From Tethya wilhelma (Eukaryota; Porifera; Demospongiae; Tethyida; Tethyidae), in NCBI GenBank assembly GCA_964030475.1, contig CAXIPT010000004.1, forward strand, positions 4,084,211 through 4,148,210: a DNA stretch of 64,000 nt. The letters are read 5' to 3'. Shown in pieces: positions 55,831-64,000 of the stretch. The notes under the pieces are model-generated. The model was not told where the DNA came from. It did not search any database and saw only the letters and a program-made list of their open reading frames with translations. The first letter of the stretch is position 1. Every line of letters starts with the position of its first letter. Made by a program: the position numbers and the translations under genes.

Positions 55831-56469
55831 TGGGAAGAATAAAGGCCTTAAAACGATAGTTCAACAAAGCAATTAAACGAGGAGGTCGCGTTAATAATGA
55901 CGCAATCATTCACACGCGTTCGTTTTGGATCACTTCCGGGGTATGGGGTATAAATAGAAAAATCCTCGGACACCACCTTTGACCTTTTGGCAAGCCGTTA
56001 AAAATTGTCGTCATGGCGCTTGCACAGCTCCTTTTTTCTTTTTGTCACAACTGCACACAACGACACTTACCTTACACAAAACACGTGCACAGTAGTCGTG
56101 GTTACAATTCTAAACGCAGCTGCTCTATGTTTTTGTCTAAACTCTACAAACAGTTTGGCTTTTCCTGTGGTCATGGCTACGTTGAGCAGTAGTGACAGCT
56201 GTCCTGCAACTGAGGTACTTAGAGTACTTGTATCAAGAGCATTTTACACCACCAATATTATTATAGTAACAATAATATTTATTTATACATAATCCAACAG
56301 ATGCATGTTAGTTTCCCTGGTGAAACACCATCTTCCAGCTTGAGGTATCCCGCAGCTCTATCTAAAAGTTAATTCTATTGGTTAATTTTCTTATTTTTAG
56401 TCATATGACTATTTTTCAAGGCATGGATCTGATTGGTTGGATCACGTGACTGCATATGCAACCTAGCAA
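55831..56469 (+). other. Possible promoter region and short first exon
   Basis: A TATAAATAG-like box is at 55949-55957. ATGGCTACGTTGAGCAGTAG at 56173 opens MATLSSSDSCPATE, followed by a plausible GT donor at about 56215. The continuation is not found, so this is only a suggestion of a first exon on the plus strand. Confidence 0.2.
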
Positions 56470-56705
56470 ATCACAGAGCAACACTGGCAACACCACAGCA
56501 GCACCAGTAACACCATATACTTTATACTGGCAACACCAGCAACACCAGCAACACCATAGAGCAACACAGCAACACCAGCAACACCATAGAGCAAAACAGC
56601 AACACCAGCAACACCATATACTTTAGACTGGCAACACCAGCAACACCATAGAGTAACACAGCAACACCAGCAACACCATATACTTTAGACTGGCAACACC
56701 AGCAA
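56470..56705 (-). repeat. 60-bp minisatellite, opposite orientation
   Basis: AGCAACACC-rich units with ACCATATACTTTAGACTGGC spacers are the reverse complement of the array at 5767-6030, including the spacer. Confidence 0.9.
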
Positions 56706-56709
56706 CTTG

Positions 56710-56832
56710 CAGCCCACATAGGAAGAATTCTTCACACACTCAGACAGCCATTCCATCTTGTTTGCCTTCTTTTTACGATTTGGCCATTCCTATGTCTCAT
56801 TACATTTCCAATGTGTTTTTTTTACTTGTATA
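56710..56832. repeat. Rep-B right arm only
   Basis: From GGAAGAATTCTTCACACACT through ATTTGGCCATTCCTATGTCT to ACTTGT; the left arm is missing and the minisatellite abuts it. Confidence 0.75.
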
Positions 56833-57112
56833 TAAATCAATAACTAATGTTGTACTTTATAGTAAATGTATTTCACATTTTACAGTTGTCAAAGTAGCTG
56901 GAATTCATTTCATCTTATAACCACTGTAACAACATATTTACGTTGACTTTTCTTTCAGGTATTCATAAGTCATCTGAAAATTATGCTGAGAAGCAAAAAG
57001 GAAAGGAATACTCCAGAGAAAGATATGCTCCTACCCATATTTTAGATTAGTCTGGAGGAATACAACAAGAAGCAATATGCTCTCCCTGTTTAATGCCTAG
57101 CCTATGTTTCTC
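56833..57112. other. No gene seen
   Basis: AT-rich; no supported frame or repeat. Confidence 0.45.
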
Positions 57113-57460
57113 TTACAGATGAAGCTGTGTGTGGAATTCACATAATGTCCTCAAAAAAATGACTACTAGGAATATACAATTTGCTACATCATCTTTAAAC
57201 AGACTCTCCACCTGTGTTAAATCACAATCAATCTTGCTGTAGTCAGTCTTCTCTTTTCCAGAATGATTCAAAAATTGCAAGCAATCATCATACTGTTTCC
57301 AAGCCTTCTCCAGGGCACCATCAGCAAGATCTACATCACTACTCCATACTCCACAAACAGACTTACCAAGGCCCTTAACTAAATCAGCAGCATCAATCTT
57401 AATCCACCACCAACTGTTCAGGTGAGCTGAGATATTTGCAGCACATGCAGTACATGACAT
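57113..57460 (-). CDS. Unrecognised coding exon
   Basis: The minus strand encodes 115 residues with clear coding composition: MSCTACAANISAHL, KIDAADLVKGLGKSVCGVW, SSDVDLADGALEKAWKQYDD and SKIDCDLTQVESLF. A possible donor (GTATATTCC) follows KDDVANC, so the last ~20 residues may be intron. It lies downstream on the same strand of the Cys-rich exons at 58531-59222 and could belong to the same gene. I do not recognise the family. Confidence 0.4.
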   Translation of the reverse strand: MSCTACAANISAHLNSWWWIKIDAADLVKGLGKSVCGVWSSDVDLADGALEKAWKQYDDCLQFLNHSGKEKTDYSKIDCDLTQVESLFKDDVANCIFLVVIFLRTLCEFHTQLHL

Positions 57461-58257
57461 TGTATTAACTTAATTATAGCTTGATGTAGCAGTGTATATT
57501 GTTGCAACCAGGTTTTGCAACCAATGGTAAGTGCAAGTCTCTGATCCAAAGGAATAAATAGACCAGTTTCTGCATTTAAACTGCGATCAAGAGCTTGACA
57601 AAAGTACCGCAGTGTACCACTAAGTACAATAATGAAAATGATAACACCAAATGGTAATCAAAATTGGAAGTACCTGTATTTGTAAAGTTTAGTGTACATA
57701 TATGTGACCGAATTTTGGAAAACCGACCAGATGTAGAATTTTTAGATAGCACTTGCATTGTAATGTACGTCATTGCAGCTAGCTATTTTCCAAATTTGAA
57801 GCGGCTAGGCGCTATAGTTTTGGAGATATGAGCTCAAATATACCGACCGTTCATTCGCTAAAATCGTGATCAAATACGTTGCTAAGCGCGAGTACACAAA
57901 CTCCGTATACTTTCCGTGTTACATAGAATTTATGTTTGTGGTACAATTTTAGTGTAGTATCAGAATATGCATGAAGTTAGTTGAAGCATTAGACTTTAGG
58001 AGCCATTTCAAAGACACAGAACCTTCCAGGCTGTCCAGACTTTGAAACTGGCGCTAAAACGCTAGAAATATTTATTTCTGCCTATAAACTAAGCTTCAGT
58101 GGCAGTAGAAACAACTTATTGCATAATTTAGCTGAGTGTGAGTAAAAAAATTTCAATGCAGTTGACTCTTTTTGGGGTTTTGCAACCTCAGTAATGAATT
58201 TTGGTCTCTTGCACTGTACATTGCATTTTATACATGACATTGTACATGTATCAGAGG
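57461..58257. other. No gene seen
   Basis: Non-coding. It contains TATGTGACCGAATTTTGGAA at about 57700 followed by unusually mixed-composition sequence, possibly an unidentified repeat. Confidence 0.4.
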
Positions 58258-58400
58258 TGTAGGAAGATGTTTTAGATGGTGGTGCTGACCTCTAGGGGGG
58301 TCCGGGGGCATACTCCCCCGGAAAATTTTTAGTTCTACATTCCTGGAAATGCATTTTGAGCCATTCTGGAAAACCTTTAGATAATAAAATTTTTATGAAA
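58258..58400 (+). mobile_element. hAT end relic
   Basis: CTAGGGGGGTCCGGGGGCAT followed by a C5/G2 hairpin and ATTTTGAGCCATTCTGG resembles the subterminal region of hAT-1/2 (24155-24230). No transposase is attached. Confidence 0.5.
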
Positions 58401-58530
58401 AAGCACTTAAAAGTAACCAAAATAATTAATTCTACGTGAGTTAGCTGAAACAAATTGCTTAGCCACAGAGGTGAGGTCTATAGTATCAGTTAAGTGAGTG
58501 TGAACATACAACAGAAACAGATTGTTTAGC

Positions 58531-59222
58531 CTACATTGTGTGGACATCATGTTCAACATTAGCCACACACTGTGCAGAAGTATCCATCAACAAACTACTT
58601 CTATACTTATCTAATAATGTATATAAATAAACACAACCATAAATTTTCAAATTATCCACACAAGCTTTGACTATACCTCCTCCCTTTTTGATTCTTTTTT
58701 GGATGGCACGTAAATGACGGCCAGTCCACGTTGCTTGCACAGCCAATCCTTTGCATCAATACCAACCCCCCCACTCCTCAGGAATCTCACCTCCCATATA
58801 CCAGTGTCAACTGGTACATACCTTACATAATCTACTGGTATACATTTTTCTAAAAGTCAGGTAGTGATTTTTACAAAATCCAACGTTTTCATTATTAACT
58901 AATTCACGATTATCTGATATGAGCTGTAACCATTTAGACCTTTCCTCCTTAGTGTCACACCAATCTACATGGTCCCAGTCATTTTGTAAACAGACACAAG
59001 TATCAGATCCATTACAGCACATTAGACAGTACCTCTGTATCAATGATGTGCTTAAGTTATACCATCGAGGGTATCCTTCTGCTCTCATACAATCTGGAAA
59101 ACAAGCATTACACATACAGCTATCTGGTTTTAACAGTACACTACAGGGTCCACATGAATGGGTAGGATCGAGTCGACTGGGGCGGCCATGTTTGGTGCAT
59201 TTGGTTCCCTTTTTGGAAGATC
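58531..59222 (-). CDS. Cys/His-rich unrecognised gene, at least two exons
   Basis: The minus-strand exon 59222-58822 reads KKGTKCTKHGRPSRLDPTHS, CGPC, CMCNACFPDC, YCLMCCNGSDTCVC and NVGFCKNHYLTFRKMYTSRL, with at least fifteen Cys arranged in pairs, and ends at a good donor (AAG then GTATGT). The following block 58746-58531 has a long open frame (TWTGRHLRAIQKRIKKGGGI ... VEHDVHTM, stop); an alternative frame gives DWLCKQRGLAVIYVPSKKE, so the exon joint is ambiguous. The Cys pairs suggest two or more zinc-binding units. The protein may come from a mobile element, but no enzyme domain is visible. A Ser/Thr-rich stretch upstream (about 59330-59226, another frame) may be part of it. Confidence 0.4.
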
Positions 59223-59339
59223 ATTTTATTTGTCTTCATCAGTATTTCTACCAGAGCTCTTGTTGCGAGTTGTACTTGTTTGGTCATATGTACTAGTACT
59301 GACTGAGCATTTAGAAGCATTGCCTTTACCACCATACTT

Positions 59340-60845
59340 TATGTATGGTACATGACTGTAACTGAAGTAAATTAACACTATAATGTAACCGGCTCCTACT
59401 GCACTTATGCACCCAAACACACATAAACACAAAAACTTGGATAGCTTTGTTCGGGAAGAAGATATAAACTAAATATAAATGTTACTCCAAATAGAGTGGT
59501 AGCAAAAAATTAAGCTCATTACTCTGCTTCCAAGCAAAACCCATGTGTTTCTATTGCTAAAACATTTTTTTAAAAAAACAGCTACAATCTTAACCAAAAT
59601 TATAATCGATGCAATGTGGATAGTGAAAAATGAGTGATACCAATATAACACACCTACACACAAAATCTAAAATGTAATAATTACCACCCACCTCTCAAAC
59701 ATGTTTATATAGTTCCTAAATATCCAAACTGTGTACAGTAATTATTGTATTGCAAGGTATTGCGATTATGTATGCAATATCATACAGCAGGATCCAAATA
59801 ATAAGCAATGATAACTGAAGAACATAAACTATATAACTAACAAAGAAGTGAGCGTGTGGCATCATTTTTTTGTTATAGGATGTGAATATTACAATGTGTA
59901 TGAACAAGAGGAGCAAAAAATGTGTGCACAAATTATTTATTGGACTCCGAATAGAATATGAATAGAATACAAACACCAGAACAGAAGAAAGATAATGTAG
60001 GAAGGACACTATAGCCTAATCAACACTTTTATTTGTAGTTATTGGTAATTTAAACAAAGCCTAATCAACACAACTGTTACAGGAGAAAGATATGTATGAA
60101 GGATGCGAAATATGATGGAAGTGAGATATGAATGGATGTTAAAACAATGGAAAAGAGTGTTATATGAATTTGTACGACAAAACAAACAGGGACACTACAC
60201 TAAAGCTGAGGATAAACTGAAAATTGATAAACAGAGATTACAGAACAGGGTTTTTTTTTTCTTTCTGTTATGGTACTCTAAATACTTGGTAAAGCTAAAG
60301 AGAATAGGGAACGCTAAAATTATGGCCTAGTACTGTTTGTAGCAAAAACAAGAGATTATAAGATGTATAAAACAGTTGAGCATCCAGCAACAGATAAAAC
60401 AAGTACAGATAATTGACAAGTCTGGTTTACACAAAGCAGGAAATGCTATCCAAAGACTCTGGTAACCTGATATCCACTTAATTGAAACAAATTGGCCTTA
60501 CGAGATTCTGTGGGATTCTTTTCTTCAACAATGCACCAACAGAAATTCCGTAAATGTTTGTGACTTGTGAGTATATTTTGGTGCGTGCCGGGCCTGCTAT
60601 GACGTAAAATTTGGTCTTATAATGTAAATTATCTCACTATTTTCACTTTCCCATAACTGATATCTCCAGTACATTTGAAAGCTTTAGTTCCAAAGTCACT
60701 AGGATTATTCTCTGACTATGCAGGAATGGGAATCTGAGTTGCATTTCCTGCATACATGCCCATTACTGATTTGATCAAAGTTCAAAGTACATGAATATAA
60801 TTAAACTTTTGTGAAATTCTGGAAAGTGCCCAGCGAAGATGGCAC
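59340..60845. other. No gene seen
   Basis: AT-rich sequence with only short incoherent frames. A 30-bp block ATGCCCATTACTGATTTGAT at about 60758 recurs at about 61256. Confidence 0.45.
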
Positions 60846-60991
60846 CCAGAGGAGGTACGACACGCGAGTGTCAATTCAATGCTTTTGCTAACTCAGCATG
60901 GTAGGTGCACGTGACCAAATCCAATACCAAACTATAGTGGTCACATGATTGGAATGCGCTAATTGACATTCGCGTGTCGTACCTCCTCTGG
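60846..60991. repeat. Rep-D foldback, copy 1
   Basis: Ends CCAGAGGAGGTACGACACGC and its complement; 146 bp with a CACGTGACC centre. Confidence 0.85.
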
Positions 60992-61514
60992 ATGGCACTT
61001 ATGTATTGTGTACCAAGCGCTAGCAGTCTAAACTTTTCACAGTCTATTAGAGCAAGTGTAGAGCTACATTTTAGTGCTGACTAGAACTCTCCGGACTCTT
61101 CCTAGGCTGTGTGAGTAATTCATTATTAGAGCAATTTTGTCTTATTTTGTGCAAGCTGTATTTTACTCATACTTTAGTTGCAACATTTTCGCAAGTAGCT
61201 GCAGATATTTCAAGATTAGCATAGTCTAAATATGCACAATATGAGCTTCATATATGCCCATTACTGATTTGATCAAAATTCAATTAAAGTTGTCTTCCAA
61301 AATCCAAGGTAGCTAGCTACATACGAGTAGTTTACATTTTTATTATACTTACCTTGGTATCAATCAAAAGTGCTTTGCCAAAAAATCGTAGAAATAACAG
61401 CTACTTTACAACTAGCCACGTGTCATTATCTCCCACATTCTTTGTACAAACCTAAAATATTCGATAAATAGTTTGTACTTCCTGGGTCTTAGTGTAGCAC
61501 AGAGATCGAGATCA
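60992..61514. other. No gene seen
   Basis: Non-coding; includes the second copy of the ATGCCCATTACTGATTTGAT block. Confidence 0.4.
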
Positions 61515-61890
61515 GCTAAAGCTTCTGATATGCTTGCCTAATTCAAGCGCCCACATAGAGCAGCTTTCTGCTCGTGGGTGTTGCCTCGCCCTGTACGCAA
61601 TCGCATACAGGTTATTCTGAGGCTTATTTTAGTTCCTAGAATTTATTCTACCTAGAATCTACCACTTTACTAGCAAGCAACTACCTCCATGTGTCCAGTA
61701 GCCTTCTCCTGGGTCTTCTTTTCTAGCTACTTAATTGCTTCTCACTAAATAATTTAATTGCTTCTCACTAAATAATTAAACTGGCTGCGTGGCTGGTTGT
61801 GGTAATATTTAGCATGTACTGTACATGATCTAATAATGATACGGAGAGTAGTTTACCTAGCAACAACTTTACAACCGTTTTCAAGAGTCC
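61515..61890 (+). repeat. Dispersed repeat, copy 2 (first copy 4665-5035)
   Basis: Same order of blocks as 4665-5035, with a small internal duplication of TTAATTGCTTCTCACTAAAT at 61732-61770 not present in copy 1. Confidence 0.7.
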
Positions 61891-61924
61891 ATAAGGGAGA
61901 GAAGAGTATCAAACAGTGCATACT

Positions 61925-62072
61925 CAGAGGAGGTACAACACGAGTGTGCCTTTGCTGAGCTGGCATACAGGTGCACGTGATTAATTCTCATTATGAAGTA
62001 TTGCGGTCACATGATTGGAATGCAAATAACAGACTTGCCAGCTCAGCAAAGGCGCACTCGTGTCGTACCTGC
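61925..62072. repeat. Rep-D foldback, copy 2
   Basis: CAGAGGAGGTACAACACGAG and GTGCCTTTGCTGAGCTGGCA are inverted at the right as GCCAGCTCAGCAAAGGCGCA ... GTACCT. It shares TATTGCGGTCACATGATTGG with 33430-33518 and a related form in copy 1. Confidence 0.85.
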
Positions 62073-62167
62073 ACTGGCACACACTCGTGTAGAAACAATG
62101 TGTATAAAGTAACATGACTTGCACGTGATATTAATCCGTAAAACTGTCTGTAATCTCTCCATATACT

Positions 62168-62449
62168 ATGACGTGGATGAATGGGGGGTGCTGCTTCTCT
62201 ACTCTGCTGTGCTTGATACTAACTCTTGGTGATTGTGTTCGAACTGTGTGTGTGTGTGTATTACAACATAAATTTTATTGTCAGTGTATTAATAATATAC
62301 ATGTACATGAATCCGGAGAGGAACCTATATATATACACCGATCGACATGCACAAAAGAAGTAAAGTACTGGCTTACCTGTCGCACTTGGTTTAGGTTTAA
62401 CTGCCGAGCGCCTGACATGTACGGTATACGCACTGCGGGAATTTCGTAA
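62168..62449 (+). CDS. Short Cys-rich ORF with hydrophobic N-terminus
   Basis: 93 residues. Residues 7-22 (GCCFSTLLCLILTLGD) could be a signal peptide, followed by several Cys and basic residues. There is no homologue I recognise and no introns or neighbours to support it. It may be a chance frame. Confidence 0.2.
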   Translation: MTWMNGGCCFSTLLCLILTLGDCVRTVCVCVLQHKFYCQCINNIHVHESGEEPIYIHRSTCTKEVKYWLTCRTWFRFNCRAPDMYGIRTAGIS

Positions 62450-62619
62450 GTTTGTACCAGCTGTTCAATCTTTGAAGCTTCATGGCCATGGAAAACTTAT
62501 TGGGTAAAAGAAAGGGCTTAAGTCCCACACACTACTGCAAAAGGAGTGTCTTAAAACTGTATGATAACAGTCTTACATGTTTTGAGTTAGAATCAGAATT
62601 GTGTAAAAAGTCTAACAAG

Positions 62620-62715
62620 GTACTGAAATGCTCCTGAAATGCTCCTGAACTGTGCCTGAAAAAGATGTGAAAAGGTACTGATTTGCTCCTGAAATGAACC
62701 TGAAAAATAAACTTT
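62620..62715 (+). repeat. Short tandem repeat, CTCCTGAAATG units
   Basis: TGAAATGCTCC, TGAACTGTGCC, TGATTTGCTCC and TGAAATGAACC repeat at 11-bp and larger spacings. Confidence 0.6.
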
Positions 62716-62792
62716 TAGGAGTGATATCGTGGCTGGAAAACGTATGAAAATGATTCTGAATATTGTCTTAAATCATCAAGCTATTTAGTTTC

Positions 62793-63041
62793 GAGTAAAA
62801 AAAACATTGGAAATGTAATGAGACACAGTAATGAAATCGTAAAAGAATGCAAACAAGATGGAATGGCTGTTAGAGTGTGTGCAGAATTCTTCCTGTATGG
62901 GCTGCACTTAATCTCCTTATTGAGTCTCTCATTTTGCCCACAGGAAGAATTCCTTACACACTCTAACAGCCATTCCATCTTGTTTGCGTTTTTTTTACGA
63001 TTTCAGTAGCCATATTTCTAATGTTTTTTTTTTTTACTTGT
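62793..63041. repeat. Rep-B foldback, copy 4
   Basis: Arms with AAAACATTGGAAATGTAATG, AACAAGATGGAATGGCTGTT and GCAGAATTCTTCCTG inverted around a short loop. The AGGAATGG core is mutated in the left arm (ACAGTAATG). Confidence 0.85.
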
Positions 63042-64000
63042 TTGTTCTTATTATTCCATAATTCCACAAATTACATTTGAGTTGGTGTGTGTAGCTAGCT
63101 ACTGAGTTAGTAGTCTGGAAAGCCAGACTGCAGCCGGGCTGCTGTGTAGCCTACTTGATACTGAAGTGAAACACACATCTCAGTTCATTTGGAGGCAGGA
63201 GCTGTATCATTGCTTTTCTACATGTTATGATAATCAAAGTCCTGATTTTCATCTCTTAAGATTAGCAGGGGCGTAGCCAGGATTACAAAGAAGGGGGGGC
63301 TAAATGTTTTCTGAGCGCAAAGCGCGCGAAAAGTTTAGGGTGCCACGTCCACTAATTAGCGCACGTGATCGATTTCCCGACCTTTCACCCTTCTTTGCTA
63401 TCGCGCAGTCCAGCGATTCCGAGTGATTCAAGAAGCTGGTAGCTTGGAAAACGGCAGAAATGACAGCTAGCAATGTAAGAAGTGTCAGCCAACTATTTTG
63501 TATGGGCTTACTGCTGACAAAGGCATCGTTTGCAATAGATATTTACTAATAATTGGTAATAATTTTATTTCCGGTCAGGGGGGCTCGAACCCCTCGAGCC
63601 CAATGCTAGCTACGACCCTGATTAGAAGAGCAACCAGGTATCACAAAATAGTTCCAGGTGCTAGGCGACTTGCACTTGAATTCCAAATAACGCACACTTT
63701 TGTGTGTGGAAAATGTCGTCAATTCCGAATTTTCTAGAAGCTAATGAATTATACATGAGTATAGAAATTAATGGTGGCCATATGGAGGAGGCGCTTTTTG
63801 CCATGTATCTAGCTACTCAATGAGAGGCGCTAAAAACTTATGGCAAATGTGACTGTCCCGGAAGAAACCAAGTTCATTCGTTCAATTAGAATCAGCTTCT
63901 GAAAGTGAATAGTCTCTGAGAAAAGTTGAGCCAAGATAGAAGAAGAAAAAGAAAAAGAAGAAGATGGTGAAAATTGGAGGTTTGGCATGTTTGTGTTTGT
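63042..64000 (-). repeat. Rep-A, reverse, interrupted by a nonautonomous hAT and cut by the window end
   Basis: Reverse-orientation match to 35127-35810, starting right after Rep-B and continuing after the insertion with AAGAGCAACCAGGTATCACA, AACGCACACTTTTGTGTGTG and GGAGGCGCTTTTTGCC. It runs off the window before its terminal palindrome. Confidence 0.8.
63266..63620. mobile_element. Nonautonomous hAT, 355 bp, 5-bp target duplication
   Basis: Ends CAGGGGCGTAGCCAGGATT and (minus strand) CAGGGTCGTAGCTAGCATTG. Perfect ATTAG flanks at 63261-63265 and 63621-63625. Rep-A copy 1 lacks the insertion at the matching place (about 35640). Confidence 0.8.

Noticed and set aside
55949..55957. TATA box for the PHD-DUF7869 gene
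   Set aside because: The box is oriented on the plus strand while that gene runs on the minus strand.
59716..60009. 97-residue hydrophobic minus-strand frame
   Set aside because: It arises from AT-rich sequence, with no conserved pattern and no splice context.
63566..63600. tRNA T-arm-like sequence (minus strand GGGGTTCGAGCCCCCC)
   Set aside because: There is no A-box, anticodon arm or acceptor stem around it, and it lies inside the right end of the nonautonomous hAT, whose subterminal G/C tracts explain it.

Overview
This is a repeat-dominated, AT-rich animal window. Its one clear host gene is an arachidonate-type lipoxygenase with metazoan domain order (PLAT plus catalytic domain), GT-AG introns and five of six exons packed into short introns. 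The rest is a dense, nested landscape of DNA transposons (hAT, Tc1, pogo/Tigger, CACTA/EnSpm-like, Mutator-like and TTAA-type MITEs), foldback elements, one LTR fragment and tandem repeats. Compact introns together with this repeat content suggest a basal metazoan, most likely a demosponge. That is inference; nothing here proves the species. Single N characters at 1496, 4118, 6031 and 45281 each sit at an abrupt break between features and look like assembly joins.

Layout. 1-6 kb: coding relics, a CACTA-like transposase fragment (minus strand), foldbacks and a 60-bp minisatellite. 6-9.5 kb: mostly non-coding with one TA-flanked MITE. 9.5-15.97 kb: the lipoxygenase gene with TATA box and polyadenylation signal; its 3.5-kb fourth intron holds a long foldback. 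16.1-17.5 kb: a ~372-bp tandem array. 17.8-24 kb: nested inverted-repeat elements (one with a perfect 9-bp target duplication), a degenerate THAP domain and an LTR. 24.06-30.34 kb: a 6.3-kb hAT element (minus) with a ~3.4-kb insertion. 31.3-33.1 kb: a damaged multi-exon gene of unknown function. 33.7-34.9 kb: a complete-length Tc1-like element. 35-37 kb: alternating copies of two dispersed repeats (called Rep-A and Rep-B here). 37.9-40.4 kb: a second CACTA-like fragment interrupted by a Tigger element. 42-46 kb: a ~97-bp tandem array, a three-exon gene with a partial PHD-type zinc module, and a 15-residue-repeat protein. 47.35-50.95 kb: the sister hAT copy, broken by a 0.7-kb MITE. 51.4-54.5 kb: a different, intron-containing hAT. 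54.7-55.8 kb: a PHD plus DUF7869-type gene with one frameshift. 56-64 kb: the minisatellite again in opposite orientation, a Cys-rich unrecognised gene, more foldbacks, and a nonautonomous hAT inside Rep-A.

The lipoxygenase is the only gene I would call intact. The transposase genes all carry visible lesions, so the transposons here look like fossils. Because several elements occur in pairs, the window contains its own empty sites and intact-sequence references, which let insertion order and target duplications be read directly. At least four otherwise different foldback families share an AGGAATGG(G)C core close to their ends; this is the strongest candidate for something undescribed.
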